Positions 40,132-48,856 of a DNA stretch of 64,000 nt are shown here, one piece after another. Source of the stretch: Gilliamella sp. Choc5-1 (GTDB lineage Bacteria > Pseudomonadota > Gammaproteobacteria > Enterobacterales > Orbaceae); contig NZ_LZHH01000028.1 in NCBI RefSeq assembly GCF_001690595.1, forward strand, positions 1-64,000, written 5' to 3'. The translations under genes were made by a program, and so were the position numbers. The notes below the pieces were generated by a model. The model did not search any database. It was given only the letters and a program-made list of their open reading frames with translations, and was not told the DNA's origin. The first letter of the stretch is position 1; each line of letters starts with the position of its first letter.

Positions 40132-40141
40132 GGATCCCCTC

Positions 40142-41062
40142 ATGGAACAGCCTAATCAAAATGACAATACTGCATTAACATTACCTGTTGATCAGTTTTT
40201 AAATTATTTAAAGTCAGAACGACAGCTCAGCTTAAATACTCAAATTAATTATCAAAGACAGCTGTATGCACTTATTTTGTTAGCGAAAGAGATAGAATTA
40301 TCAACATGGCAAGATTTAGACTCATCTGCGGTAAGATTATTGATTAGTCGTAGTAAACGCACTGGTTTACAGGCAAGAAGCTTATCATTAAGATTATCGG
40401 CATTGCGGAGCTTTTGCGATTGGATGGTTAAAAATGAACTACTTACTGCCAATCCAGCTCGAGGTGTGCTAAATCCAAAATTAGGTCAACACTTACCAAA
40501 AAACATTGATATTGACGAAATTAATCAATTGCTTGATATTGATCATAACGATCCCCTTTCTGTTCGTGACAGAGCTATGCTTGAAGTGATGTATGGTTCT
40601 GGGTTACGCCTTTCTGAATTAGTCGGCCTTAACTGTCGAGAATTGAATCTTGTTGATGGTGAAATTCGTGTAATGGGTAAGGGGAATAAAGAGCGAAAAT
40701 TGCCATTAGGCCGAGAATCGATCAAATGGATTAAACACTGGTTGTCAATGCGAGATTTTTTGGCACCACAAGATGATGCTTTATTTATTTCTAAATTAGG
40801 TAAGCGTATTTCACCGCGAAATGTTGAAAAACGGTTTGCTCAGTGGGGTGTTAAACAAGGACTAAACAGTCATGTTCATCCCCATAAATTACGCCATTCT
40901 TTTGCAACTCATATGCTAGAATCAAGTGGTGATTTACGCGCAGTACAAGAGTTGCTTGGACATGCTGATTTATCAACGACCCAAGTTTATACACATTTGG
41001 ATTTTGCACACCTATCAGAAGTTTATGATTCAGCCCATCCACGAGCTAAAAGGAGAAAATAA
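40142..41062 (+). CDS. xerC: Tyrosine recombinase XerC
   Basis: With XerD, XerC resolves chromosome dimers at dif. Its 306 residues have a SAM-like N-terminal core-binding domain ([20 protein letters not shown]) and a C-terminal catalytic domain: Arg in [13 protein letters not shown], Lys in [25 protein letters not shown] (His, Arg), [15 protein letters not shown] (His and the nucleophile Tyr). AGGATCC precedes the ATG. I did not find a dif site in the window. Confidence 0.95.
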   Translation: MEQPNQNDNTALTLPVDQFLNYLKSERQLSLNTQINYQRQLYALILLAKEIELSTWQDLDSSAVRLLISRSKRTGLQARSLSLRLSALRSFCDWMVKNELLTANPARGVLNPKLGQHLPKNIDIDEINQLLDIDHNDPLSVRDRAMLEVMYGSGLRLSELVGLNCRELNLVDGEIRVMGKGNKERKLPLGRESIKWIKHWLSMRDFLAPQDDALFISKLGKRISPRNVEKRFAQWGVKQGLNSHVHPHKLRHSFATHMLESSGDLRAVQELLGHADLSTTQVYTHLDFAHLSEVYDSAHPRAKRRK

Positions 41063-41064
41063 CG

Positions 41065-41778
41065 ATGCACTTTTATCGATCTATTAATACGATTAAAGCA
41101 TTGACTTTCGATCTCGATGACACGTTATACGATAACAGCATGATTGTTGAAAAAGCGGAACAAGAAATGGTCAAAATACTCCAAAATTATGAGCAATTGC
41201 ATACGCTTACAATATCCAAGTATTTGGCCGAAAAGCACACTGTGCTTTTATCTCATCCCGAAATTTATCACGATGTTAATGTTTGGCGATTTCAAACTAT
41301 CAAATCGCTGTTAAATAAAACTGATATTCCAGTACAAAAATTTGCAGATATTATTGATGAATCAATATCATGCTTTAATTTTTGGCGGCACAAAATGCAA
41401 GTTCCAGAATCAACACATACGTTATTGACAAAATTAGCTACGAAATACCCTTTGGCAGTAATCACTAATGGAAACGTAGATATTAATCAAATTGGTTTAG
41501 GGGATTATTTTCAATTTTCATTGCGTGGTGGTGAACATGGGCGTTCAAAACCGTTTCCCGAGATTTTTGATTTAGCTTCTGACAAGTTAGCTATTCCATC
41601 ACAACATATTTTACATGTAGGCGATAATCTATTGACTGATGTTAATGGTGCTATCAACAATGGCTTCTTAGCTTGTTTTATTAATATCTATAAGTGTGAC
41701 ATTTTTCAACTTGATGATGCAAGATGTTTACCTCATATGGAAATAACTCAATTGCTAGAATTGGATAATCTGCTATAA
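41065..41778 (+). CDS. yigB: HAD-family phosphatase YigB
   Basis: This 237-residue HAD phosphatase has motif I DLDDTLYDN, motif II VITNGN, a Lys in GRSKPFPEIF and motif IV HVGDNLLTDVNGA. In E. coli YigB dephosphorylates the riboflavin precursor 5-amino-6-(5-phosphoribitylamino)uracil and also FMN. It starts two bases after xerC and overlaps its ribosome-binding site (AGGAGAAAATAACG), so it is in the same transcript. Confidence 0.92.
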   Translation: MHFYRSINTIKALTFDLDDTLYDNSMIVEKAEQEMVKILQNYEQLHTLTISKYLAEKHTVLLSHPEIYHDVNVWRFQTIKSLLNKTDIPVQKFADIIDESISCFNFWRHKMQVPESTHTLLTKLATKYPLAVITNGNVDINQIGLGDYFQFSLRGGEHGRSKPFPEIFDLASDKLAIPSQHILHVGDNLLTDVNGAINNGFLACFINIYKCDIFQLDDARCLPHMEITQLLELDNLL

Positions 41779-41806
41779 TCTTACCTTTACCTGTATAGAT
41801 GGACAG
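41752..41806 (+). promoter_or_regulatory. uvrD promoter with LexA (SOS) box
   Basis: -35 TTGCTA (41752-41757) and -10 TATAAT (41774-41779) are spaced by 16 bp and start inside the 3' end of yigB. CTGTATAGATGGACAG (41791-41806) fits the LexA consensus CTGT-N8-ACAG and lies just after the expected transcript start, where LexA would block transcription. A long leader (about 180 bases) follows before uvrD. Confidence 0.85.
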
Positions 41807-41984
41807 TAAGCCTATATAAAGATAAATTGTGTTAAGTGTAACGGTGTGTTGCGCTTAATAGTTTTGTTTTTATATTCCTGTTTGATTACAGTCAACCAAA
41901 TATCTTTAAATATGATAAAAATATTAACATTTTCAACATTAATGTTGGTTAGTGTTTTTTGTTATCAAAATAGGTTTGAATATA

Positions 41985-44189
41985 ATGGAAACTAGTCAAT
42001 CATTATTAGATGAGCTAAACACCGAGCAAAAAAATGCCACCACCACTGATAATCAATATACCATTGTTCTTGCTGGTGCAGGGAGTGGTAAAACTCGCGT
42101 TTTAGTTCATCGTATTGCTTGGCTTTGTATTGAAAAGCAATATTCCCCAAGTTCAATTTTTGCCGTTACCTTTACCAATAAAGCGGCTGCTGAAATGCAG
42201 GAGCGTATTCAAGCATTAGTTGGCGAAGGTTATTTTAATGGCATGTGGGTGGGTACTTTTCATGGTTTGGCTCATCGCTTATTGCGTATGTTTTCAGAGC
42301 AAGCTAAATTGCCACCTAATTTTCAATTAATTGATACGGAAGATCAAGTTCGCCTTATTAAACGAATTTTTCGTGAGCTGAAAATCGATGAGAAGCAGTG
42401 GTCAGCTAAGCAGTGTGCTGCCTTTATTTCTACTCAGAAAGAAAAGGGGCTTCGTGCAGATGACATTGTTCCTGAAGATCCAAAACAAGTTATGTGGCAA
42501 AGGATTTATCACGATTATCAAGTCATTTGTGATAAGCTTGGTTATCTTGATTTTTCGGAGTTAATTCTAAGAACTTACGAACTCCTTTGTCAAAATCAAG
42601 AAGTTTTAAATTATTGTCACCGTCGCTTTTGTAATATTTTAATTGATGAGTTTCAAGATACGAACAAGATTCAGTACCGATTGGTAAAAAAATTGGCAGG
42701 TAATACCGCTAATGTGATGATTGTGGGGGATGATGACCAATCTATCTATAGTTGGCGTGGAGCTAATGCGGATAATCTTCAATTGTTTATCAATGATTAT
42801 CCTGAAACCGAAATTATTCGATTAGAACAAAATTACCGTTCAACTAATAATATTTTAGATGCTGCAAATAAGTTGATAGCACAAAATAGCAAGCGGTTGG
42901 GTAAAAATTTATGGACAGATAGCGGTGATGGTGAACAGATTTTGCTTTATATTGGTTATAATGATATTGATGAGGCAAGGTTTGTTACAGGTCAAATTAA
43001 AAAGCGCCATCAAGAGGGTGATAATTACTCAAGCTGTGCTATTTTGTATCGCAGTAATGCGCAATCACGTATATTTGAAGATACATTATTACAAGCGGGA
43101 TTACCTTACCAAATTTATGGCTCAATTCGCTTTTATGAACGACAAGAAGTCAAATTAGCACTTGCCTATTTACGACTATTACATGATCACAACAATGATA
43201 TGGCATTTGAAGCGGTGATTAATACTCCAACGCGTGGGATTGGCACTATTACATTAGATAGAGTTAGAACCGTCGCCAAGCAACATAGTATTTCATTATG
43301 GGATGCCTGTTTAATGCTTATTCAAACCAATGCATTGAGCGAAAGACAATGCTCTGGCTTAAGTCGCTTTTTAGATTTAATGGAATTTATCTTTGATAAA
43401 GTGGAATCGCAACCAGTTTATAAACAACTTGATATGATTATTAAACTATCGGGTATATTACAAATGTACGAACAGGAACCCGGTATTAAAGGACAATCAA
43501 GGCTAGAAAATCTTGAAGAATTGGTATCGGCTGCTGAGCAGTTTCATCATTCTAATGAAAATACAATTATCCAAGATAATGAAACGGGTAAAACATTGAC
43601 TGTTTTAGAATCATTTTTAGCATATACCTCGCTAGAAAGCCGTGATGTGATTAATGAACAAAATTCAATTCAATTAATGACTTTGCATTCAGCAAAAGGG
43701 CTTGAATTTGATAATGTATTTATTGTTGGACTAGAAGATGGCGTATTTCCAGATCAACGATCAGCACAAGACCCTGAAAAAATGGAAGAAGAGCGTCGTC
43801 TTGCTTATGTTGGTATTACTCGAGCACGTAAACGCTTAACACTATCATTAGCTCAGATAAGGCGCCTATATGGGCGTGAAGAGCGCAATTTACCTTCGCG
43901 GTTTTTAAATGAGTTACCCGTTGATGCATTAAACGAAATCAGCCATCAAGACTTTATTAGGGTATCTGATCGAAAAGAATATAATGACCCTAAAAAATCT
44001 TATCCTAAAAAAGCTCGCCAAAATGATGATGGTTATAGATTAGGTCGTAAAGTGCTACATAGCCGTTTTGGTGAAGGAACTATTGTTAGTATTGATGGTG
44101 ATGGCGATCATAGGAGAGCCCAAATTGCTTTTGTTAATGAAGGAATTAAATGGCTAGTTATTAAATTGGCAAATCTAACTTTATTGTAA
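41985..44189 (+). CDS. uvrD: DNA helicase II (UvrD)
   Basis: This SF1A helicase acts in nucleotide-excision and mismatch repair. Motifs are I AGAGSGKTRVLVHRI, Ia VTFTNKAAAEM, II IDEFQDTN, III GDDDQSIYSWRGA, IV QNYRSTNNILDAAN, V LMTLHSAKGLEFDNVF and VI ERRLAYVGITRARKRL, followed by the C-terminal Tudor-like tail (LGRKVLHSRFGEGTIVSIDGD). It has 734 residues from ATG 41985, which aligns with the E. coli start; an in-frame ATG at 41952 would add 11 hydrophobic residues not seen in the family. It is SOS-regulated by the LexA box upstream. Confidence 0.96.
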   Translation: METSQSLLDELNTEQKNATTTDNQYTIVLAGAGSGKTRVLVHRIAWLCIEKQYSPSSIFAVTFTNKAAAEMQERIQALVGEGYFNGMWVGTFHGLAHRLLRMFSEQAKLPPNFQLIDTEDQVRLIKRIFRELKIDEKQWSAKQCAAFISTQKEKGLRADDIVPEDPKQVMWQRIYHDYQVICDKLGYLDFSELILRTYELLCQNQEVLNYCHRRFCNILIDEFQDTNKIQYRLVKKLAGNTANVMIVGDDDQSIYSWRGANADNLQLFINDYPETEIIRLEQNYRSTNNILDAANKLIAQNSKRLGKNLWTDSGDGEQILLYIGYNDIDEARFVTGQIKKRHQEGDNYSSCAILYRSNAQSRIFEDTLLQAGLPYQIYGSIRFYERQEVKLALAYLRLLHDHNNDMAFEAVINTPTRGIGTITLDRVRTVAKQHSISLWDACLMLIQTNALSERQCSGLSRFLDLMEFIFDKVESQPVYKQLDMIIKLSGILQMYEQEPGIKGQSRLENLEELVSAAEQFHHSNENTIIQDNETGKTLTVLESFLAYTSLESRDVINEQNSIQLMTLHSAKGLEFDNVFIVGLEDGVFPDQRSAQDPEKMEEERRLAYVGITRARKRLTLSLAQIRRLYGREERNLPSRFLNELPVDALNEISHQDFIRVSDRKEYNDPKKSYPKKARQNDDGYRLGRKVLHSRFGEGTIVSIDGDGDHRRAQIAFVNEGIKWLVIKLANLTLL

Positions 44190-44231
44190 AATTGTAGACT
44201 GTATTGAGCTATTTTATAACATTTTATAATT

Positions 44232-44266
44232 AAACGGGAATTTATAGTTAAATTCCCGTTTTTATA
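44232..44266. terminator. Bidirectional terminator between uvrD and cyaY
   Basis: AAACGGGAATTTA (44232-44244) and TAAATTCCCGTTT (44249-44261) form a perfect 13-bp stem with a 4-nt loop, with T-runs on both strands. The genes converge on it. Confidence 0.9.
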
Positions 44267-44270
44267 TGTG

Positions 44271-44582
44271 CTATTGTGCTGATTGCTCTTTTACAGATTC
44301 AGAAAAGACTATCTCGAAAGGTTTATCAGTCCGATTACAGACCCAATTATCATTTACATAATCAAAATGATAACCTTGCTTACGTGTAGCTAACCAAATC
44401 TGGAAAAGGGGTTCTTGAGTGTTAACAATGATTTTACTTCCATTAGGAAAACTAATAGTAATAACATTACCATTAGTTTCATAGTCCAAATCAATGTCAT
44501 GTTCATCAACATAATTATCTAAAAATAGCTCGATTTTATTAAATAATTTGTCGGTAAGTGTATGGAATTGTGTAATATTCAT
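44271..44582 (-). CDS. cyaY: Frataxin homologue CyaY
   Basis: This 103-residue iron-binding regulator of Fe-S cluster assembly interacts with IscS. It has an acidic first helix (DKLFNKIELFLDNYVDEHDIDLD), the sheet motif NVITISFPNGSKIIVNTQEP and the family signature IWLATRKQGYHFDY. In E. coli cyaY is divergent from lptM-dapF; here it sits at the other end of that cluster, convergent with uvrD. Confidence 0.94.
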   Translation of the reverse strand: MNITQFHTLTDKLFNKIELFLDNYVDEHDIDLDYETNGNVITISFPNGSKIIVNTQEPLFQIWLATRKQGYHFDYVNDNWVCNRTDKPFEIVFSESVKEQSAQ

Positions 44583-44687
44583 AAAAGTGTAATCATTCTA
44601 ATAAATCATGGTGTGATATTAGTATAAATGGATATACTCTGCCACAGCAAGGTGGCTAGAGCAAAATAAGTGTGGATTTAATAGTTA

Positions 44688-45194
44688 TTAATTAGCGAGC
44701 GGTAAAGAGCAAGCAATAACAAGTAACTTATACTGTCTGTTGTCTTGCATTATCGTCATCCAACGGTTTAGTGTTTCAACTGTATTAATTAATGGGCCAT
44801 CACCAAAATTATTTTTGATAGTACTTAATTTACCTTTTGCTAACTCCATTTTGTCGCAGTTAGCATAATAATCAATTTTAATAGAATTATAAGGTGTTTC
44901 AGTACCATCATCATTTTTTTGTATAAGTTCAGGGCTGTAATTAGTTATTTCACTAAATACTCGAATCTTGTTATTAAAAGGATGAAGTTTAATTGATTGT
45001 CTATCTAAAAATGAATAACTAATAATATTATCTTCTTTTGATTTAGAGATAGGAATAAATTGTTTACCTACTCTAGGATCTTTCAAACTTTCAATTGAAG
45101 TTTTTGTCTTATCATTGCTGTTGATTTCTTCTTCAAGTGCATGATTGAATGTTGCAAAAGAAAGGAGAATTAAAAATAAACTGATCTTTTTCAT
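44688..45194 (-). CDS. Secreted protein, possibly surface-adhesin E-like
   Basis: This 168-residue protein has a signal peptide (MKKISLFLILLSFATFNHA). The mature part has a weak pattern like the surface-adhesin protein E family: SYSFLDRQSIKL, a strand IRVFSEITNY, then YNSIKIDYYANCDKMELAKG with a second cysteine near the end (VIACSLP). The similarity is by eye and needs a profile search. It begins immediately after the stop of the upstream gene (TAAATG), so the two are co-translated. Confidence 0.6.
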   Translation of the reverse strand: MKKISLFLILLSFATFNHALEEEINSNDKTKTSIESLKDPRVGKQFIPISKSKEDNIISYSFLDRQSIKLHPFNNKIRVFSEITNYSPELIQKNDDGTETPYNSIKIDYYANCDKMELAKGKLSTIKNNFGDGPLINTVETLNRWMTIMQDNRQYKLLVIACSLPLAN

Positions 45195-45980
45195 TTAAAT
45201 ATTATCCCCATCTTTTGATATCGTTTCTGTTGTGTTAGTTTGTGGTTGAGATCGTTGTTTTTCTTTTTCTTTTTGCATCTTTTCTTTGTATGCTTTAATA
45301 AGTTCTTGTTGTTTAGCTTCTTGTTTTTCGATGGTTATTTTTAAATCTGGACGAGCTTCAAGAAGGATTTCTTTTTTTAAATCACCCTGAAGAGAACAGA
45401 AAACACTAGTTTGATTGTTAGCAAAATTTTCTAAATAAAGTGCTTTACTAATTGTTCCAAATTTTGGTGCGACTCCGTCAATGGCATAAAAGTCATCCTG
45501 CCATTGTTTTAATTTTGCATTCAGGTCATAAATTTTAGCATTCGCTATATAAACATTAGTGTTATAAGGTAGCCAGTTAATATTATTTAATGCGTTTTTA
45601 ACTTCATCTTTTTTATTATCAAAAATAAATCCCCAGTAAAAAAGCTGGCCAGAAAAATCGGTTGGAATATAAATATTTTGATAACCAGTAATTTTTAATC
45701 CTCGATACTCTAATGGTTTTTTAAACATAATTTTGTTTTTATCGGCTTGCTTCATCGACTCAACGGGGATATAAGTTATATTATTAGGTATAGTTTCTAA
45801 ATCTACGTATTTTTTTATTACCTCTTGATATTTATTAAGTTGTTTGTAGAATTGATTATTACATTGAAAAAACGAGTCAATTACCTTATCTTTTTCACTT
45901 TGCTTATTATTAGTTTGTGCAAAAGATATGCAAGAAACAAATAAGGCACAAACAAGTATAGAGTTTTTTTTTAAAAGCAT
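45195..45980 (-). CDS. Secreted protein with C-terminal coiled coil, unknown function
   Basis: I do not recognise the family. The start at 45980 gives 261 residues, with AGG nine bases upstream; an ATG at 45989 is possible but too close to it. The signal peptide (LLKKNSILVCALFVSCISFA) ends before QTNN. A mixed middle region is followed by a highly charged Gln/Glu/Lys helix (KQEAKQQELIKAYKEKMQKE) and a Ser/Thr-rich tail. Codons for the signal peptide include nine consecutive A (T run at 45964-45972), a potential slippage site. It is coupled to the next gene. Confidence 0.65.
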   Translation of the reverse strand: MLLKKNSILVCALFVSCISFAQTNNKQSEKDKVIDSFFQCNNQFYKQLNKYQEVIKKYVDLETIPNNITYIPVESMKQADKNKIMFKKPLEYRGLKITGYQNIYIPTDFSGQLFYWGFIFDNKKDEVKNALNNINWLPYNTNVYIANAKIYDLNAKLKQWQDDFYAIDGVAPKFGTISKALYLENFANNQTSVFCSLQGDLKKEILLEARPDLKITIEKQEAKQQELIKAYKEKMQKEKEKQRSQPQTNTTETISKDGDNI

Positions 45981-46058
45981 GGTGAGCATCCTACTATAAT
46001 TAATTATATTTATTATTTTGATGGGTATTTTAAGGTACTGTAAATATCAGTGTCAATC

Positions 46059-46694
46059 TCAATTAATATTATGTAAATTTTCAATAAAAACCATTAGATA
46101 GCCTTCATTAAAAGATATTTTAACTAAATCGTTAATCGCCTTATTTCGTAAGCTAACCATACCTTCCAACGATAGTGTTTGGTTAATTAAAGGGTATTGA
46201 ACGCCCGAGATAGTTAATTGAGTTACTTTAGAAAATGGAATTAATGAAATAATATGATCTTTTACGTTATCGATTTTCTGCTCATGTTCGGCAAGAAAAA
46301 AACGGCAATAATTATCATAAAAAGTCATTTTATACTGATAGTAATATTTAATTGCGATAGAAATATTTCCCAAAAAATGATCGCTAGCATGACCACAAGC
46401 ACCATAAATATCAAATTTTGTTATTCCTTTACTAGCTAAAAATAAAATAGCCTTTTCAAAATCAGTTTTATTTTGATCGGGAGTATGGATGATTTTGGTT
46501 TTAGACGGAATTGTGTTATTAGGGTTATAACTGTCCAAATCACCAATAATAAAATTAGGCTCGATTGATGATGTTGATAAATAATTATGATAAGCGCCAT
46601 CGGTTGCAGCAATATAGGTATAACTATCTATATCATTTGGATAAAATTTGGGTGGTTCACCATTAACAAATAACAGTGCGTTAGTGTGTTGCAT
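46059..46694 (-). CDS. Thiamine pyrophosphokinase
   Basis: This enzyme converts thiamine and ATP to thiamine pyrophosphate and AMP. Motifs of the TPK family are visible: AATDGAYHNYL, FIIGDLDSY (metal-binding Asp), PDQNKTDFEKA, IYGACGHASDHFLGN and a C-terminal thiamine-binding beta domain (LISLIPFSKVTQLTISGVQY, SLRNKAI). I chose ATG 46694, with AAGGA seven bases upstream, over ATG 46700, which nearly touches it. The enzyme would supply TPP for ThDP enzymes such as IlvG. It is of the ThiN type; E. coli has no such gene, using ThiK and ThiL instead. Confidence 0.85.
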   Translation of the reverse strand: MQHTNALLFVNGEPPKFYPNDIDSYTYIAATDGAYHNYLSTSSIEPNFIIGDLDSYNPNNTIPSKTKIIHTPDQNKTDFEKAILFLASKGITKFDIYGACGHASDHFLGNISIAIKYYYQYKMTFYDNYCRFFLAEHEQKIDNVKDHIISLIPFSKVTQLTISGVQYPLINQTLSLEGMVSLRNKAINDLVKISFNEGYLMVFIENLHNIN

Positions 46695-46717
46695 CGTCAT
46701 TTCCTTTTATTATTTGT

Positions 46718-47179
46718 TTATAAAGCAAGTGTATAGGCCATAATGATAGCATCTTCTTGTTGACCATCGGTTGTTGGGTAATAGTTTTTTCGAACCGTTA
46801 TTTGGTTAAAACCTAGTGCATGGTACAGCTCAATTGCAGGGCTATTTGATTGTCTAACTTCAAGCCAAAGCGTTGAAATCGGGCAGGGTGATTTTATGGC
46901 TATTAACGCTTCTATCAAATGGTTGAGCAAAGCTTTTGCCAGTCCTTGTTTTCTAAAATCGGGATGGATGGCAATATTAAATAGATTAGCTTCATCAAAA
47001 GCTTGTTGGCAGATACAAAATCCAACAATTTGTTTATCAACCGTTATTTTAAAATTTAAATAACGATCGCCTTGGTTTGAAAAGAAAATCTGTTTTGACC
47101 AAGGAATAGCATGGCAAATTTGCTCTAATTCAAAAGCTTTTGTTAAATCATGTTCGGTCAGGGTGGAAATAGTCTTCAT
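46718..47179 (-). CDS. rimI: Ribosomal protein S18 N-acetyltransferase RimI
   Basis: This GNAT acetyltransferase has 153 residues. The acetyl-CoA site is FRKQGLAKALLNHL; substrate-side motifs are PWSKQIFFSNQGDRYLNF and FNQITVRKNYYPTTDGQQED. I started at ATG 47179 (MKTISTLTEHDL aligns with MNTISSL of E. coli); the frame is open further upstream. It overlaps the 3' end of holD by 32 bases, as in the E. coli holD-rimI pair. Confidence 0.94.
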   Translation of the reverse strand: MKTISTLTEHDLTKAFELEQICHAIPWSKQIFFSNQGDRYLNFKITVDKQIVGFCICQQAFDEANLFNIAIHPDFRKQGLAKALLNHLIEALIAIKSPCPISTLWLEVRQSNSPAIELYHALGFNQITVRKNYYPTTDGQQEDAIIMAYTLAL

Positions 47180-47555
47180 ATTGACATAATTGTTGCCAAA
47201 GTTGGCGTTTTTGTTGTGGTGTTTGGGCAAGCTGCTCTAAGCTAGTGGTTTGAATGGTTAATGGATTTTGCCAAGATTCTTCGGGCTTTATATCAATAAA
47301 CCAAATTACGGTTTTAATATCACTTGCTGGTACAATAAGTTGCGATGGTGTTAATACTAACACCTGATCTTGAGTAAGAGCAATTGCATTTAATATATCT
47401 AAATAGATTTTTTGCGTTGGCTGCGCTTTGGCAACAACAATCAAACGGATTTTATCACTGATTTGAGTGGCAATTTCGCCTTTAAAGACATTTGTGTTAC
47501 GCAAAATATATTGCGTAATATTGCACTGTTTTAGATACCAATCTTGTTGCGTCAT
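47148..47555 (-). CDS. holD: DNA polymerase III psi subunit
   Basis: HolD links the clamp-loader to SSB through the chi subunit. This 135-residue protein is poorly conserved overall but shows DWYLKQCNITQYILR at the start, IATQISDKIRLIVVA, DQVLVLTPSQL and the ending LWQQLCQYEDYFHP, as in E. coli HolD. Context supports it: divergent from rsmC and overlapping rimI, the same order as in E. coli. Confidence 0.9.
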   Translation of the reverse strand: MTQQDWYLKQCNITQYILRNTNVFKGEIATQISDKIRLIVVAKAQPTQKIYLDILNAIALTQDQVLVLTPSQLIVPASDIKTVIWFIDIKPEESWQNPLTIQTTSLEQLAQTPQQKRQLWQQLCQYEDYFHPDRT

Positions 47556-47643
47556 TATCGACTTACTGTTTTTTATTAGAGATTAAAGATAGTTAATTGT
47601 ATAATCAACGCATCAATTTATAAAGGTTTTTCATTGAGGAAAT

Positions 47644-48684
47644 ATGTCCACATCCGCTTTTACTCCAGCAAGTCAAGTACTTGAGCGTCATCAAGAATTT
47701 TTTCACGATAAAAATGTGATCATTGCAGGTGACATTCAAGACAGTTATCCCGTTATTATGCCAGCAAATCAAGTTAAAATTCATTGTACACAATTTCATA
47801 CTTATTTACGTTTAAAAAATAGTGCTCGTGGTAAGTATACCTATTTTTCATTGTTGCCAGAAGCCGAACTATATGTTGGTATGGATACGCTAATTTACTA
47901 TTGGCCAAAAACAAAAAGCGAAGCGCAGTTTCAACTTTCTTATTTATTAAACAATATGCCAAAAGGAAGTGATATTTTTATTATTGGTGAAAATAGAACT
48001 GGGGTAAAAAGCGTTGAAGCGTTATTAAATGAATTTGGCATAATCCAAAAAATAGATAGTGCAAGGCGTTGTGGCCTATACCGCTTTCAAGCTGAAAGTC
48101 GTTTGGCATTTGATCTTAACGAATGGTGGTTAAGTTACCATTTAACGATCGAAAACCAAGATATCGAAATTAAAAGTTTACCAGGCGTTTTTAGCCAAAA
48201 AGGTTTGGATGCTGGTAGTGAACTGCTTTTAAATGCATTAATCGAATATTCAGACATTATAAAAGGTAATGTATTAGATGTTGGCTGTGGATCAGGTATA
48301 TTATCAACGGTTATAGGGAAATTATATCCCGAAATTACATTAACTTTATCAGATGTAAGTAGTGCAGCAATTGCCTCAAGTCAAGCAACATTAGATAACA
48401 ACAGCGTAAAAGCAAGTGTTGTGGCGAGTGATGTTTTTTCTAACCTAAATGATAAATATCATTTAATTGTTTCTAATCCACCTTTTCATGACGGTAAACA
48501 GACTAATTACACCGCGGTTAACACGCTAATTAAAGAGGCAAAAAAACACCTAAAATTAAACGGTTATTTGTGTATTGTGGCAAATTCATTTTTACCGTAT
48601 CAAACCATTTTAGATGAAACATTCAAAAATGTTGAGGTGATTGCACAAACGACTAAATTTAAGGTTTATCTAGCAAGCCATTAA
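47644..48684 (+). CDS. rsmC: 16S rRNA m2G1207 methyltransferase RsmC
   Basis: This enzyme methylates G1207 of 16S rRNA using SAM. Of 346 residues, the N-terminal half is a degenerate methyltransferase domain (ASQVLERHQEFFHDKNVI) and the C-terminal half is catalytic, with the SAM motif NVLDVGCGSGILSTVIG and the target-base motif IVSNPPFHDG. TGAGGAAAT precedes the ATG. It is divergent from holD across 88 bases. Confidence 0.95.
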   Translation: MSTSAFTPASQVLERHQEFFHDKNVIIAGDIQDSYPVIMPANQVKIHCTQFHTYLRLKNSARGKYTYFSLLPEAELYVGMDTLIYYWPKTKSEAQFQLSYLLNNMPKGSDIFIIGENRTGVKSVEALLNEFGIIQKIDSARRCGLYRFQAESRLAFDLNEWWLSYHLTIENQDIEIKSLPGVFSQKGLDAGSELLLNALIEYSDIIKGNVLDVGCGSGILSTVIGKLYPEITLTLSDVSSAAIASSQATLDNNSVKASVVASDVFSNLNDKYHLIVSNPPFHDGKQTNYTAVNTLIKEAKKHLKLNGYLCIVANSFLPYQTILDETFKNVEVIAQTTKFKVYLASH

Positions 48685-48772
48685 TGAGTTAAGGTTTACT
48701 TTTTTAGAGGCTAATTAGCTTAATTTAAGTGCTTTCATAGAATAAGCCAAAATAGCTTCTGAAAAAATTAAA

Positions 48773-48803
48773 AAATAAGGCGATATTATCGCCATATTTA
48801 TAA
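48773..48803. terminator. Hairpin after rsmC
   Basis: GGCGAT (48779-48784) and ATCGCC (48788-48793) form a 6-bp stem with a 3-nt loop, flanked by AAAATAA and ATATTTA. It lies between convergent rsmC and the gene at 48857. Confidence 0.5.
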
Positions 48804-48856
48804 AATACAACTATCAGACTAAAACTGATTTCACTATTATTTATATCATATTAGTA

